In this document: positions 11,299 through 20,253 of the stretch, one piece after another | How the letters are laid out: each line of letters starts with the position of its first letter | Position numbering within the stretch: the stretch's first letter is position 1 | Virus record (IMG/VR): IMGVR_UViG_3300032249_001208 | Location: 1-20,835 of that record | Length of the DNA stretch: 20,835 nt | From: a virus | Direction: 5' to 3' (one strand) | The notes under the pieces: model-generated | The model's database searches: none | Seen by the model: the letters and a program-made list of their open reading frames with translations, nothing else | Told to the model about the DNA's origin: nothing | Made by a program: the position numbers and the translations under genes

Positions 11299-11702
11299 GG
11301 TTGCTCAGGTATTGAAGCCGGCTGAGGCCGATCGTAGTGCAGCAGTACGGGAATTCGCTCAAGAGCAACACCGTCAACCCGGCCCGCGATGATTCGCAAT
11401 CCTTGTTCAAGGGCTGGGTCTGTAAGCTCGATGAATGGCCGACTGACCAATACTTGAACAAGGCCACCAACAATCAGATCAATCTCAGCGGCTCCATAAA
11501 TCGCTGTATATTCTGAAACGGTGAACCTTCGCATAAAAGCGGCTGGTGTAATTCTGCCAATCTCAAGGATGTTGGCATAAGCAACGCCTTGATTTTCCAG
11601 AAATTCAGATGCAAGATTTTCAACCGTTTGGCCGCTGCCATTGCTTGCCGCGATGAAGCCATCATAGGCTCGCTGGCTGATTTGTGTGCAGATGGATTGC
11701 AT
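11295..11702 (-). CDS. Hypothetical protein after the tail fibre
   Basis: A 135-residue protein starting with ATG at 11702, two bases after the tail-fibre stop. It appears to be a mixed alpha/beta protein without low complexity: helical start (QISQRAYDGFIAASN), RITPAAFMRRFTVSEYTAIYGA in the middle, and a Pro-rich end (RPQPASIPEQP). The position directly after a fibre suggests a fibre chaperone, assembly factor or accessory structural protein, but no motif confirms it. Confidence 0.6.
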   Translation of the reverse strand: MQSICTQISQRAYDGFIAASNGSGQTVENLASEFLENQGVAYANILEIGRITPAAFMRRFTVSEYTAIYGAAEIDLIVGGLVQVLVSRPFIELTDPALEQGLRIIAGRVDGVALERIPVLLHYDRPQPASIPEQP

Positions 11703-11704
11703 GG

Positions 11705-13381
11705 CTAGGTGGCAATGAGACCAACAAGGCGGGCAGCTGCGAGAAGTGCATTAACTGCAGTTATTGCGGATGCAAGATCGGTTGCGTCCGCAATCGCTGC
11801 CGGTCGTGCAACCGGAGTTGCACCCCAGAATCCAAGTAATTGCGCTGAGCTGGCGCCAATTCTGATACCACGCGCCGTTCCGGTTCCGCCCGCCTCGGTG
11901 CGAAACGTGAAAACATTGCTCTCCCATCCCATTCGCATTCGCTCAAAATTACTACCAGAACCAGAAATCGTGTTGGCAAGCCAATAAGATTGAGCGGTCG
12001 TGCCGCCCTGCTGATAGACCACTCCCGCACTAGCACGGCTCCAAAAGGTGTCCATAGAAAGACTTGTTGCGGCACCGCTATTCCAGCCAAGATTATTTAC
12101 ATTTCGCATGACAAGGCTTAGGCCGTCTATCAGCCATCCCTGGAATGAAGTAGGGCCTATCTCTATGGTGCTTCCATGCAACCTAAAGAAACTTGATCCA
12201 TTTACACCAGCGTCTATCAGCCGCTGGTTGATGGCCGAGCCGAAAACTGCGAGCCCAGTCCCATCTGTGTCCCAGGCCGTATTGGAGGTGGCGGCAGAAT
12301 GCTGGATGAGGATATGTGGCAGGTTGTTGCTTCCCGTGCCACCGCTAACCCAAGTCCCGGTAGTTAAGATAGCGGGAGCATTTGCGGCACTATTCCGAGA
12401 AGATATAATCCTCCCAGACAATGTAAGGTTTCCGCTTCCATCAATGGCGCTTGTCGATAGTCCGGTAAACGCTTCCCCGGAGTTCCATTGAAGCTCGCCG
12501 GGCGAGCCGCCAGGCGAGCCGCCCGCTGCATTGAGCTGTCCAGTGGAGATAGACAGGTTTGTGCCCAGTGCCAAAAACTCAAGCCGGCTTGTGGCAGGGT
12601 TCCAGTAATGCAGCCGCGTCAGATTCGCGCCAGGAGATTGCGCCGCCAGCTCTTGTCCTGAGAGGTCGAACACCGCCTGCAGGCTGGCGGCCAGGCTGGC
12701 GGGGGCGTGATGGCTGGCCGATTGCAGGTGGGCTGCAATCGCTGCGGCGGCCGTTCCGGCCGGGTCGGCGCCTACATCGCCGGGTCCCAGCGTGACAACC
12801 CCGGTCTGCCCATTGACCTGCAACACCACCCCGGAAGGGATAGGAAGCTCGACCCAACTTGCAAGCTGGGCTGGCGCGTCTGCGCTGAGAATCCAAACGC
12901 TATTCCTGTCCAGGCGAATCGCCCAGTCCCCCCTTTGCCCGGTCAACGCCAGAAGCGCGGCCTGGCTTGCGACGGCTCCCAGGTAGTCGGTGATCGCCAG
13001 GGCTGGTAGCTGGCTGCTCGGGATCGCCCCGTCAACAAGATCAGCCTTCCCAGCTAGGGCTGTGGCCAGCGCTGCAGGCTGCACAGCCGTCCCCGCCAGC
13101 ACGGCAGCCGCGTCCCACGCGGTCTTGTCCGTCGCTGCCAGTAGGCTTTGGCCTATTGGCAGCGACAGCGAAAGGGTTACGCTGCCAACAACATTTAGCG
13201 ATTGAGTTCCCCAGCCGGCGGGGAGGGCCAGAGCGACAGACTTGACAGGCGCTAATTGATTGAAAAAATCTAGGGCTGAAAGATCGACTGTCTGAGTCCC
13301 TTGATCAAAAATGATACGCTCAGCCCCTGTTAGCGGTAGCGTCGCATTTGGCAGCCCTGAAATCGTTGTGGTTTGGGTCAT
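11705..13381 (-). CDS. Tail fibre / receptor-binding protein
   Basis: The 558-residue protein is typical of phage fibres. The N-terminus reads TTISGLPNATLPLTGAERI, as in many virion-attached fibres. VNGQTGVVTLGPGDVGADP (about 190-210) is the recurring fibre-shaft motif, followed by AAAAIAAHLQSASHHAP. A Gly/Ser/Pro linker (GGSPGGSPGE) is encoded by a direct repeat at 12501-12523. The C-terminus has LLGFWGATPVARP and then an Ala-rich helix ending LVGLIAT, a common end module of fibres. It should bind the host surface. The start has AGGTGA five bases upstream and overlaps the preceding stop as ATGA. The central region, about 300-500, is Ser/Thr/Asn/Gly-rich and probably the variable receptor-binding part. 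Confidence 0.85.
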   Translation of the reverse strand: MTQTTTISGLPNATLPLTGAERIIFDQGTQTVDLSALDFFNQLAPVKSVALALPAGWGTQSLNVVGSVTLSLSLPIGQSLLAATDKTAWDAAAVLAGTAVQPAALATALAGKADLVDGAIPSSQLPALAITDYLGAVASQAALLALTGQRGDWAIRLDRNSVWILSADAPAQLASWVELPIPSGVVLQVNGQTGVVTLGPGDVGADPAGTAAAAIAAHLQSASHHAPASLAASLQAVFDLSGQELAAQSPGANLTRLHYWNPATSRLEFLALGTNLSISTGQLNAAGGSPGGSPGELQWNSGEAFTGLSTSAIDGSGNLTLSGRIISSRNSAANAPAILTTGTWVSGGTGSNNLPHILIQHSAATSNTAWDTDGTGLAVFGSAINQRLIDAGVNGSSFFRLHGSTIEIGPTSFQGWLIDGLSLVMRNVNNLGWNSGAATSLSMDTFWSRASAGVVYQQGGTTAQSYWLANTISGSGSNFERMRMGWESNVFTFRTEAGGTGTARGIRIGASSAQLLGFWGATPVARPAAIADATDLASAITAVNALLAAARLVGLIAT

Positions 13382-13776
13382 GGTTTCACCTGCGGCGGTC
13401 CGGCCTGCTGCAAGATGGGATGATTCCTTTCATTGTTTTTGCCCATCTGATAGCTGCCTGCAAACCCCGCTATCGCCAAAATTATGCTTACCACCCATCG
13501 GAGCGTGCCAACGGCGCCCACCGCCTTTGACTGGTTCATTAAAACGCTTGCGTCGATTGCGGAGCCCTTGTCTGCTAGTTTTTGCATTTCTTGTGTCAAA
13601 GATGTTATCGACTTCTCCACTTTGCTGCCCAATTCTCTTAGTGCTTCTCTGTCTCCGTCTCTCATCTCTTTTTGGTAGTCCCGCTCTGTGGCGACGGTTT
13701 TTACAAAAGCTTCTACGGTAACCTCCAGCCGGGCCATCCCCGTTTCCAGGGTTGAGATCCTTTTCTCGTAATCCAC
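13378..13776 (-). CDS. Coiled-coil protein with C-terminal membrane segment
   Basis: This 132-residue protein starts with GTG at 13776. Residues 3-70 form a likely coiled coil (RISTLETGMARLEVTVEAFV, ELGSKVEKSITSLTQEM), followed by one hydrophobic segment at about 92-110 (LRWVVSIILAIAGFAGSYQ) and a short basic/Pro tail. The layout resembles XhlA-type haemolysin/holin-associated proteins found in phage lysis regions. Its place before the tail fibre, away from the candidate lysis pair, means a tail or membrane-anchoring role is also possible. Confidence 0.65.
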   Translation of the reverse strand: MDYEKRISTLETGMARLEVTVEAFVKTVATERDYQKEMRDGDREALRELGSKVEKSITSLTQEMQKLADKGSAIDASVLMNQSKAVGAVGTLRWVVSIILAIAGFAGSYQMGKNNERNHPILQQAGPPQVKP

Positions 13777-13810
13777 TGCAGGCCTGGCCGGTCTAGGGCA
13801 CTATAGGCGA

Positions 13811-14287
13811 TCAGTCCCAGCCGAGGGCCAGCGGCCCATCGCCTTCCCAATCCGCTACAGCAATAAGCGGCTTTTCTGGGTTTTCGCAATTTAAGCGAAC
13901 CCTTGGGACCAGGACATTCCCAGATAGTCTTACAACTCCTGGCACGCTTGACCTGAACACATCGTAGTCAACCGCAATTCGGCTACGTTGCAAAATTAAG
14001 ACAATTTCGGCCTTCAATCCATCGCCAGTGCCATTGATAATGAAATTAAGCATCTGCAGGGCACTAAGGGCAAGCGCTGAGTCCTCGGAGAACTCTAAGT
14101 AAAATGAAAGACTTCCGCTTGAGTCTTTTAGGCCCCCAGTTCGCCTTTTGTGCGTGTCTGCCAAGCTTGTTTGGCTCAATGATTCAGAGCCGCCATCCAT
14201 TCCCCAGGAAAATATGTTAGCCATATACTTCAGCCCATCGCCAAGGTCAAATCGGACAGCGCCATCGGCGCCTACAGCGACTGACAT
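13811..14287 (-). CDS. Tail-tube-like structural protein
   Basis: The 158-residue protein opens VGADGAVRFDLGDGLKYMAN and has IFSWGMDGGSESLSQTSL, HKRRTGGLKDSSGSLSFYL and a C-terminal VADWEGDG. The pattern of an Ala/Gly/Val start, a W-G strand, an arginine pair and a Gly-x-SGSLS strand resembles small tail-tube or tube-like proteins of cyanosiphoviruses. If it were the main tube protein I would expect it before the tape measure, outside this window; here it follows the tip genes. It may be a tube-fold accessory protein. Its ATG overlaps the preceding stop by one base. Confidence 0.55.
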   Translation of the reverse strand: MSVAVGADGAVRFDLGDGLKYMANIFSWGMDGGSESLSQTSLADTHKRRTGGLKDSSGSLSFYLEFSEDSALALSALQMLNFIINGTGDGLKAEIVLILQRSRIAVDYDVFRSSVPGVVRLSGNVLVPRVRLNCENPEKPLIAVADWEGDGPLALGWD

Positions 14288-15357
14288 CAGGAAGGGAGCG
14301 TCCAGGTAAGGGGCACGCTAGCGAGAAAGTGCGCTGAAGCCCCATCGGTCACGATAGGGTTGTTTGCAAATTGCAAAACTGCCCACTTTGTTAAACCGTT
14401 TGGAGTATTGAACTGGTCTCCGTATGCAGATGTATTGTCTGCATAATGGAAATAGATGCCAAAATCTGAAGCCAGCCTCGTTGGGGTAAAAGGCAGCCAG
14501 CCCATATCGCTAACTATTGGAACGTAGTCTGTCAGGAATGCTCCATTGACAGACGCCTTCCCGATTGGGAGCAGGAACGCTGACCCGTTGAACCCCGTAA
14601 ATATGTTGGTAAGGTTATTGCTTGTATTGTTAGGTGCGCTACCTACCGCTGCATAGCATTGCGTGTTAAGCGCAATACCATGATATCTTCCAATGCCGCT
14701 GCCGTCAACGTCTGATCGCAAAGCGCTGCCAGTTATTAAGCACCTTCGCAAGTTTTCCTGAAGCTGGAAACTGACTGCTCCCATGTTGGCATAAGTAAAC
14801 GCTGCGATTGTTGCGAACCCGTTCAAAAGCCCCTTAGAAAGATCAACCCATGGCTGCAAGATTGTGTTTTGGTGCATAATTGTGAAAGGCGCCGATCTGT
14901 TCAAGCCCTGCCGGATCACGAACCAGCTTTGGTTGGTGTCAAATCCTGACGTGTAGCGATCCAGGTGGATAGCAGTATTCGTTTGCGGATTAAACGAAAC
15001 TCGACTTGCAGTCTGGTTCGACCCTGCGCCATTTACAAGTGAAGGCAAAGTGTGATAATCCAAGTATTGCGTGCCGGTCGGCACCTTGGTAGTAGTATTC
15101 CACCCGCTTGCTAGAGCTATTCCTGGAGAATCGCTGCCTCTAAAAACAAGATAATAAAACGTGGTGCCATAGGTCTTGGTGGAGTCGTAAGCGGTCCGTA
15201 AAACGCGGACCGTGTTGCTCTCGGTCACAAACTGATCGTGCCATCCACCTGCCGCCATCAGGCCGGCATCGGCAAAGGCAGCCCCAAACAAGCTGTCGGC
15301 CAGCGCTGCTTGAGTCCAGCCGGCGGGGAGAGAGTATGTTGCAACGCTGACGACCAT
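14287..15357 (-). CDS. Phage structural protein of unknown role
   Basis: The 356-residue protein begins ATYSLPAGWTQAALADSLFG and is rich in Ser, Thr, Asn, Gly and aromatics, with many beta-type stretches and no low-complexity repeats. This composition is typical of extracellular virion proteins. I cannot name a family. It lies between the tail-tip genes and a tail-tube-like gene, so a tail-tip, receptor-binding or decoration role is likely. The start has AGGA five bases upstream and follows a 63-bp gap, the longest gap among these late genes. Confidence 0.65.
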   Translation of the reverse strand: MVVSVATYSLPAGWTQAALADSLFGAAFADAGLMAAGGWHDQFVTESNTVRVLRTAYDSTKTYGTTFYYLVFRGSDSPGIALASGWNTTTKVPTGTQYLDYHTLPSLVNGAGSNQTASRVSFNPQTNTAIHLDRYTSGFDTNQSWFVIRQGLNRSAPFTIMHQNTILQPWVDLSKGLLNGFATIAAFTYANMGAVSFQLQENLRRCLITGSALRSDVDGSGIGRYHGIALNTQCYAAVGSAPNNTSNNLTNIFTGFNGSAFLLPIGKASVNGAFLTDYVPIVSDMGWLPFTPTRLASDFGIYFHYADNTSAYGDQFNTPNGLTKWAVLQFANNPIVTDGASAHFLASVPLTWTLPS

Positions 15358-15420
15358 TTCAGTCCTGCCGGCTTGCCCAGCTTAGCCCATGGAGCACTGG
15401 CCGCGCTCGCTCGCAGAAAA

Positions 15421-16092
15421 TTATCTAGTTGCTATCACGCTAATCTGCAGGCTTGCTCCCAGGCTGATAACCTCTTGCGCCTCTCTTTGACGGCCAAGCC
15501 TGCTGGTCGTGGCTGTTGTGCTTACAACGCCAAGAACCTGAGAAGACGCCAAGCCTAAAAGAAGCGAGGCAGTTCGCTGCCTGGGGGCTCTGGTAGTGGC
15601 AACAGGTATCGCCACCACTGTTATCACAGAGGAGTTCATAAGGCGCAATGGTATATCGGTCGTTTTTGGCGCCACTGGGTTGCCAGGGCCATAAACAGAG
15701 TCAAGCGTGAGTTCGTACGCCAGCTCGATAGTTACGTTATATCTGCCTCTCATCACGGGATCCTTTTTCGGCGCTCTGGCCATGGTCCAGGTAGTCCCCG
15801 TAAGGCGCAGCCTAAAACTTTCGCTATCAACGCCGCCCGCAATTTCGGGCGGCAACACCGAAAGAGGCCACTGCCCCATCCCGGTAGCTCGCCATGGCAG
15901 CAGCAGCGCAAGCGCCTCGGAGTCGCTCATGTTTTCAAAAAACAAGCGCCACTGAGAATCGCTTGGCAAAGAGCCCAGGATTTCTGGAAAAGCTGAAGAC
16001 CCCCAGCTATTTGTGATTACAGGATAGCTGGGTAGCCGCAATTCCCACGATGTCGGAGTAATCGCCGGCAGCGTAATTGAGCGTATTGTCAT
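15421..16092 (-). CDS. Tail-tip protein, paralogue of its upstream neighbour
   Basis: The first 130 or so residues share a layout with the 16089-16499 product: LPAITPT at the start, LFFENMSDSEALALLLPW in the middle, LPPEIAGGVDSE, then a TTWTMA strand and an R-x-NV strand. That points to duplication of one domain. The C-terminal 85 or so residues are unique to this copy, rich in Thr, Ser, Ala and Arg (TTRAPRQRTASLLLG). I infer a minor tail or baseplate-type role from position after the J-like hub. Its ATG overlaps the preceding stop as ATGA. Confidence 0.65.
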   Translation of the reverse strand: MTIRSITLPAITPTSWELRLPSYPVITNSWGSSAFPEILGSLPSDSQWRLFFENMSDSEALALLLPWRATGMGQWPLSVLPPEIAGGVDSESFRLRLTGTTWTMARAPKKDPVMRGRYNVTIELAYELTLDSVYGPGNPVAPKTTDIPLRLMNSSVITVVAIPVATTRAPRQRTASLLLGLASSQVLGVVSTTATTSRLGRQREAQEVISLGASLQISVIATR

Positions 16093-16499
16093 GTGTCGTA
16101 CCTGGCAAAGCCGCGAACTTTGATTTTCATTTTAACCGTGCAACGAAGTGCCCCGACTGAAACAACCTGCGGATTTTCAGTAAAATGCCATGTAGCACCT
16201 GGGAATGGAGCTATCAGTAAATTGCTTAGCTCGCTGCTTGTGCCGGTCAAAGCTTCAGGCGGTAGCGTAACTTGTCCGTAAATTCCGTAGTTGGCATCCC
16301 ATACTGAAACCAAAAGTTCCGCTTGGGCAAATGTTATGTTTTCCCAGGAAAGTTCCATGGTGTCACCAGTAGGGCGACTGCTGAGCGACCACCTTGCAAT
16401 TCGACCGTTGCGCATTTTCATGCGCTCCTGTGGCCATTCTCCCATAGAGTAAGGCCTGGCCGTTGGAGTGATGCCCGGCAAAGCAGTAATAATGCTCAT
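16089..16499 (-). CDS. Tail-tip protein, shorter paralogue
   Basis: The 136-residue product has ALPGITPTARPYSMG, LSWENITFAQAELLVSVW, LPPEALTGTSSEL, and ATWHF, in the same order as the neighbouring 223-residue protein, which suggests a tandem duplication. It follows the large hub gene with an ATGA overlap. No enzyme motif is seen. A structural role in the tail tip is the likeliest reading. Confidence 0.65.
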   Translation of the reverse strand: MSIITALPGITPTARPYSMGEWPQERMKMRNGRIARWSLSSRPTGDTMELSWENITFAQAELLVSVWDANYGIYGQVTLPPEALTGTSSELSNLLIAPFPGATWHFTENPQVVSVGALRCTVKMKIKVRGFARYDT

Positions 16500-19400
16500 A
16501 GCTCAATAATCCAATTTGCGTCTGTTTGGTAGGTCGTCCAGTTGACTCCAAGTAAGCTCATTCCATTTTCATTTACTGGATGGTGAAAAGCGTTTATTGT
16601 AATTACGCCTCTAGTGCTTATGTTCACTTTTTTAATTTCGTAGGTGCGCTGCCTTGATATGTTGTTTGCTATTGCGAAAAAATATCCTCTTGGCTCAGCG
16701 AGCCCACCAATGATTACAATATCTCTTTCTTGTGGCTCTCCGCGCATATCCCAAACTAGCCCAGGATAGTAACCATCCCTGGAAGGCACGAAGTCTGGGC
16801 GAGTGCTTACAATGTTCCCGTCTTTTTGTATAAATCCCTGAATAGCTGTATTGTACTTTGTCACGTCAATATCTAATTTGAAAAAATTGCCAGACCGCAA
16901 CTCTGACAGAAGAAGATCCGGCGTAGTAGCAAGACTTATTCGATGATCGTGAAGAGTCACGAACCGAATAAAGTAGCAAGCGGCATCAATCGCTTGCTTG
17001 TAATTTGTGCACCATTTAGAAAGGTCGAGTGTTTTGACCGGGGCGTTTACGCTAGTCCCGACTTGCCTGACTGTCGCTACTCGCTCTCTGGGGAACAGTG
17101 GAGCTTCGAGGCCGCCTGTTTCCTCTCGCCATTTGACTTGCACAATAAACGGCTGTCGGTCTAAATATCCAACGCTGTCCAACCTAAAAGCTTTTTCGCT
17201 TATGTTTCCATTGTTAAATTGACCTTTAATGTCAAGTGGCCGGTCAAATTCAATTGCTTTCTTTAGGTGATAAACTCCTCCAATTCTTACGAGCTTTAGC
17301 AAATGCGCAAGCGCAGCATCAGCCGCCCATTCAAGAACGTTTTCCGGCTCTTCTTCTACGGCATCGTAAAAATACATTCGATCTTGGCACCATTGGGCTG
17401 CCTCTTGAAAGCTGGCGCGATCAATCTGAGCGGCTTGCGTGAGAGGATCGGCTCCCAGCCCGGCGCTTGTCATTCGCTCGCGCAGCCAGTCTGGGAACAA
17501 ATGGCTTGGGCCTTTTGTGTCGCCGTCTAGCAACCTGGGCATTTCATAGCCATTATTGCAAAATCCGCTAAACGCGGCCAAGCTTTGCATTTCTAGCGAC
17601 GCCGATATATTCACGCCAGGAATCGACAGAGATTCGTAAGATGGCGTAACTTCGTCGTCGTAATAATTTATATGAGTAATTTCGTGCTCTGGCGCATTGC
17701 GAACACTTGCTTGCACGTTGTCGTAGCAAAACGCTTCGGCAAATCTTGCGTAGCCGTCAAACATTGACTGATATTCGTTGTCCGCCCATCCCAGGCCAAT
17801 GTTTACTTTTGGCTCAAGGTGAGCCATTTTGCGACGCACCCCTTCAGTTGGGTTTATCGCGTAACCAGTCGTAGAGATAGTCAGCCCTCCCGCAGTAGTG
17901 CTGACTTCTTGGTTGCTATTCGTGTCAAGCACTACGATTCTTGCAAGGCCGTTTTTCCGAATTTCCCAGCTAGAGATTGGCACAAGTCGCCGTTCCCATC
18001 GCTTGTAAGATGGAAAGCTCCAGCGCAAATAGTTGTAAACGTCTTCTGTTGCGATTCCGTCAACAGCAAACACTTCGGGGAAGGTTGTCCATGTCACTCC
18101 CCGGTCCGCGCTGTATTCAGCTACAAAAGCGCTATATCTGCGTGTCTTGGTCGTGACAAGACTTCCGCTGCTGTCATAGCGCGAAACTGTAAGCCTGCCG
18201 CCAGCAGTCTTGCCAACTTGTTTCTGACCTGCTTTTTCGTTGATTCGCTCTATTTTTTCGCATGACCCAAACCCAGTCATGCCGCTAACGTTTATTCCAA
18301 CCCTTGATTTGATGATAATTTCAGACGTTTTGAACTCTCTCACTGCGCCAATGGACGCTACCGCCATGCGAAAAATTTGCGCCGCCTGAGAGCAGACGCG
18401 GTATCGCCCCTCTGTCCCGCTGAGCAGCGTGGCCAAGTCAGAGTTGGGGTTGTACTCTGGCGGGGTTATCGTTGAATCTCCCTCGGGCGGATCAAGGAGG
18501 CCTGGCCCGATAAAATGCACGCTTCCAGGCCGCACTACTGTAAAAACGTAATCCATTGAGTTTCCGCCACCTATCGGCTCTTGTTCGCTGTCGCTGATAA
18601 AGATTGTTTCTCCTGCGTTATGCGGCAATCGCTCCGTCAGGACCGCCCAGCAGGTTCCGATTCTGTATAGCTCGTTTGGAATTAGCGCAGAGTCCGCGCT
18701 GTTCTGTATGCCGGCCACTGAGGCCGCTACGCCTCTCTGCTCCTCGTCTGAAGAAGCATCATTGTCTACAATGCGTGTGTTTGAAGTATCGAACCGGATC
18801 TTTGTCTCAGCATCAGTCGTTCTTGAAATAACGTACATTAAAGAATCCCCAACATTTACCGCCTCTTCCTTTACTTCAAATTGCTGGCTTGCTGGAGTAG
18901 TCCAGCCCGAAGAACCAGCGGCCTTGCGCTGGCGGAGCCCGCTTCTCATGGACCAATAAAATTTGCCTTTCCATATTTCGACTAATGCAGATGCGTCATC
19001 ATCGGTTCTTACTTTATCGTCTTCATCTACCCTGGCCACCACAGTAGGCTGTATCTGCACAGTGGCCCTGTGCATCATTGCGTTAGGGCACCATCCGTAC
19101 AGGCCAAATGCCGTACTTGTCGATGGCGTTTCGGTCATGCAAAAAGCCGTTTTGTACTGACCAACTCCAGTTGAAACAGAAAATACGTCCTCGCCCCCAG
19201 AATTTTGAAAATTTCCAGGATCGAACGCGGCTTCTCTGCCGGCGATCAGATCGCCGCTGACAATCCGGCCGCCATTCCGAGAATAATAAATTGAGTATCG
19301 GGATCCCCTTGTTATGCCAGCTCCAGTGTAAGCGTAGGCTCCTAGCGTGTTATTGCCAAATGCCCAGCCTCGCGGATCCCAGGCATCCTGCGACATTGAC

Positions 19401-19867
19401 GCTGCGCCGGCAAGAAAGATTCCGCGAAACATGAGCGACCCATTGTGGGCCAGTACCTGAGACCACAACAGCGGCATAGCGACTCGCACGCCGCCCAGGT
19501 TGTTTTCTCGCTTTGCCACCACCACTGGCACAACTTGGCCGACTTTGGCCGGTTCTTGGATTGAGCTGAATCCAAATCGCGGCGACATTCGCTGCCCTGT
19601 TGTGGAAGGGCCGCCACCGTCTCTTTTTACAGTGATACTGCTCTGCCTTCTAGCAGGTGAAGCAGGAAACAGCAGTGACGACAAAAGGCTCAGCCCAACA
19701 GATACCGCCAAATTGACAACCACGGGAACCAGCGGCCCGCACACTGGCCCCTCTGCTGGCCTTTCAAGCGACCGCTGCAGCGTAATCGCCTTCCACTCAG
19801 CGCAAACCTCCTCAGATACGCCCAGGATTTCGGCGAGGCGCTTTTCGTAGGGCAGGAGAGGAATCAT
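16496..19867 (-). CDS. Tail-tip hub / central tail protein (lambda J-like)
   Basis: At 1,123 residues this is the largest protein in the window. It follows L-like and NlpC/K-like genes, as the host-specificity protein J does in lambda-like phages. Near the N-terminus is a hydrophobic segment (VVVNLAVSVGLSLLSSLLFP), seen in many J-like proteins. The centre has a long beta-rich region (KVGQVVPVVVAKRENNLGG onward), and the C-terminal third has hub-like segments (AIDAACYFIRFVTLHDHRIS, then LRSGNFFKLDIDVTKYN). It likely forms the tail tip, binds the host and passes DNA. I choose the ATG at 19867, which overlaps the upstream stop as ATGA, over a TTG at 19897. Confidence 0.8.
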   Translation of the reverse strand: MIPLLPYEKRLAEILGVSEEVCAEWKAITLQRSLERPAEGPVCGPLVPVVVNLAVSVGLSLLSSLLFPASPARRQSSITVKRDGGGPSTTGQRMSPRFGFSSIQEPAKVGQVVPVVVAKRENNLGGVRVAMPLLWSQVLAHNGSLMFRGIFLAGAASMSQDAWDPRGWAFGNNTLGAYAYTGAGITRGSRYSIYYSRNGGRIVSGDLIAGREAAFDPGNFQNSGGEDVFSVSTGVGQYKTAFCMTETPSTSTAFGLYGWCPNAMMHRATVQIQPTVVARVDEDDKVRTDDDASALVEIWKGKFYWSMRSGLRQRKAAGSSGWTTPASQQFEVKEEAVNVGDSLMYVISRTTDAETKIRFDTSNTRIVDNDASSDEEQRGVAASVAGIQNSADSALIPNELYRIGTCWAVLTERLPHNAGETIFISDSEQEPIGGGNSMDYVFTVVRPGSVHFIGPGLLDPPEGDSTITPPEYNPNSDLATLLSGTEGRYRVCSQAAQIFRMAVASIGAVREFKTSEIIIKSRVGINVSGMTGFGSCEKIERINEKAGQKQVGKTAGGRLTVSRYDSSGSLVTTKTRRYSAFVAEYSADRGVTWTTFPEVFAVDGIATEDVYNYLRWSFPSYKRWERRLVPISSWEIRKNGLARIVVLDTNSNQEVSTTAGGLTISTTGYAINPTEGVRRKMAHLEPKVNIGLGWADNEYQSMFDGYARFAEAFCYDNVQASVRNAPEHEITHINYYDDEVTPSYESLSIPGVNISASLEMQSLAAFSGFCNNGYEMPRLLDGDTKGPSHLFPDWLRERMTSAGLGADPLTQAAQIDRASFQEAAQWCQDRMYFYDAVEEEPENVLEWAADAALAHLLKLVRIGGVYHLKKAIEFDRPLDIKGQFNNGNISEKAFRLDSVGYLDRQPFIVQVKWREETGGLEAPLFPRERVATVRQVGTSVNAPVKTLDLSKWCTNYKQAIDAACYFIRFVTLHDHRISLATTPDLLLSELRSGNFFKLDIDVTKYNTAIQGFIQKDGNIVSTRPDFVPSRDGYYPGLVWDMRGEPQERDIVIIGGLAEPRGYFFAIANNISRQRTYEIKKVNISTRGVITINAFHHPVNENGMSLLGVNWTTYQTDANWIIEL

Positions 19868-20253
19868 CTTAAGCGGTGCAACTTTAGGTTTCCGCAAGCA
19901 GCCAGCGGACCGGCAATCAAGCGGCCGTAATGGCGCACCGTAATCAAGGTTTCAGCATTTGGCAATACGCCTACGCCAAAAGAGCCATCTGCATTCCTGA
20001 ACTGGACCAATGCGCCAGCCTCCGGCGTTTCGATGAGCGCGGTCATTTGCTCCCAGTCGCGTTGCAGCCCCAGCCAGTCGCGGGCGCGAGCGCGGGAATA
20101 CCACTGTTTCATTTGCCTTGCCGGCCAAGGCATTCCCAATACTTCCCGCGCTGCCTGTGCAGTCGCAAAGCAGCACGCCGCCTTTCCCTGCCTGGGGTCT
20201 GCCCCGAGAGACCAAGGGAGCCCTACCCAGTCATGCCAAAATTCACTTGTCAA
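19864..20253 (-). CDS. NlpC/P60-like tail-tip protein, catalytic His not evident
   Basis: The 129-residue protein starts FWHDWVGLPWSLG, has KAACCFATAQAAREVLGMPWP (24-44) with candidate Cys27/28, and ALVQFRNADGSFGVGVLPN (81-99), following the K-like NlpC/P60 cell-wall hydrolases of phage tail tips. Where relatives have His in the H-V-G-I strand, this one has Gly93 (FGVGVL), so hydrolase activity is doubtful. The start is TTG at 20253, supported by GGAGGA eight bases upstream and by a TTGA overlap with the preceding stop. It may help local wall penetration or act only as a structural part of the tip. Confidence 0.7.
   Translation of the reverse strand: MTSEFWHDWVGLPWSLGADPRQGKAACCFATAQAAREVLGMPWPARQMKQWYSRARARDWLGLQRDWEQMTALIETPEAGALVQFRNADGSFGVGVLPNAETLITVRHYGRLIAGPLAACGNLKLHRLR

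Noticed and set aside
12579-12896. Arg/Gly-rich minus-strand frame inside the tail fibre gene
   Set aside because: It is a shifted-frame shadow of the fibre gene with biased composition.
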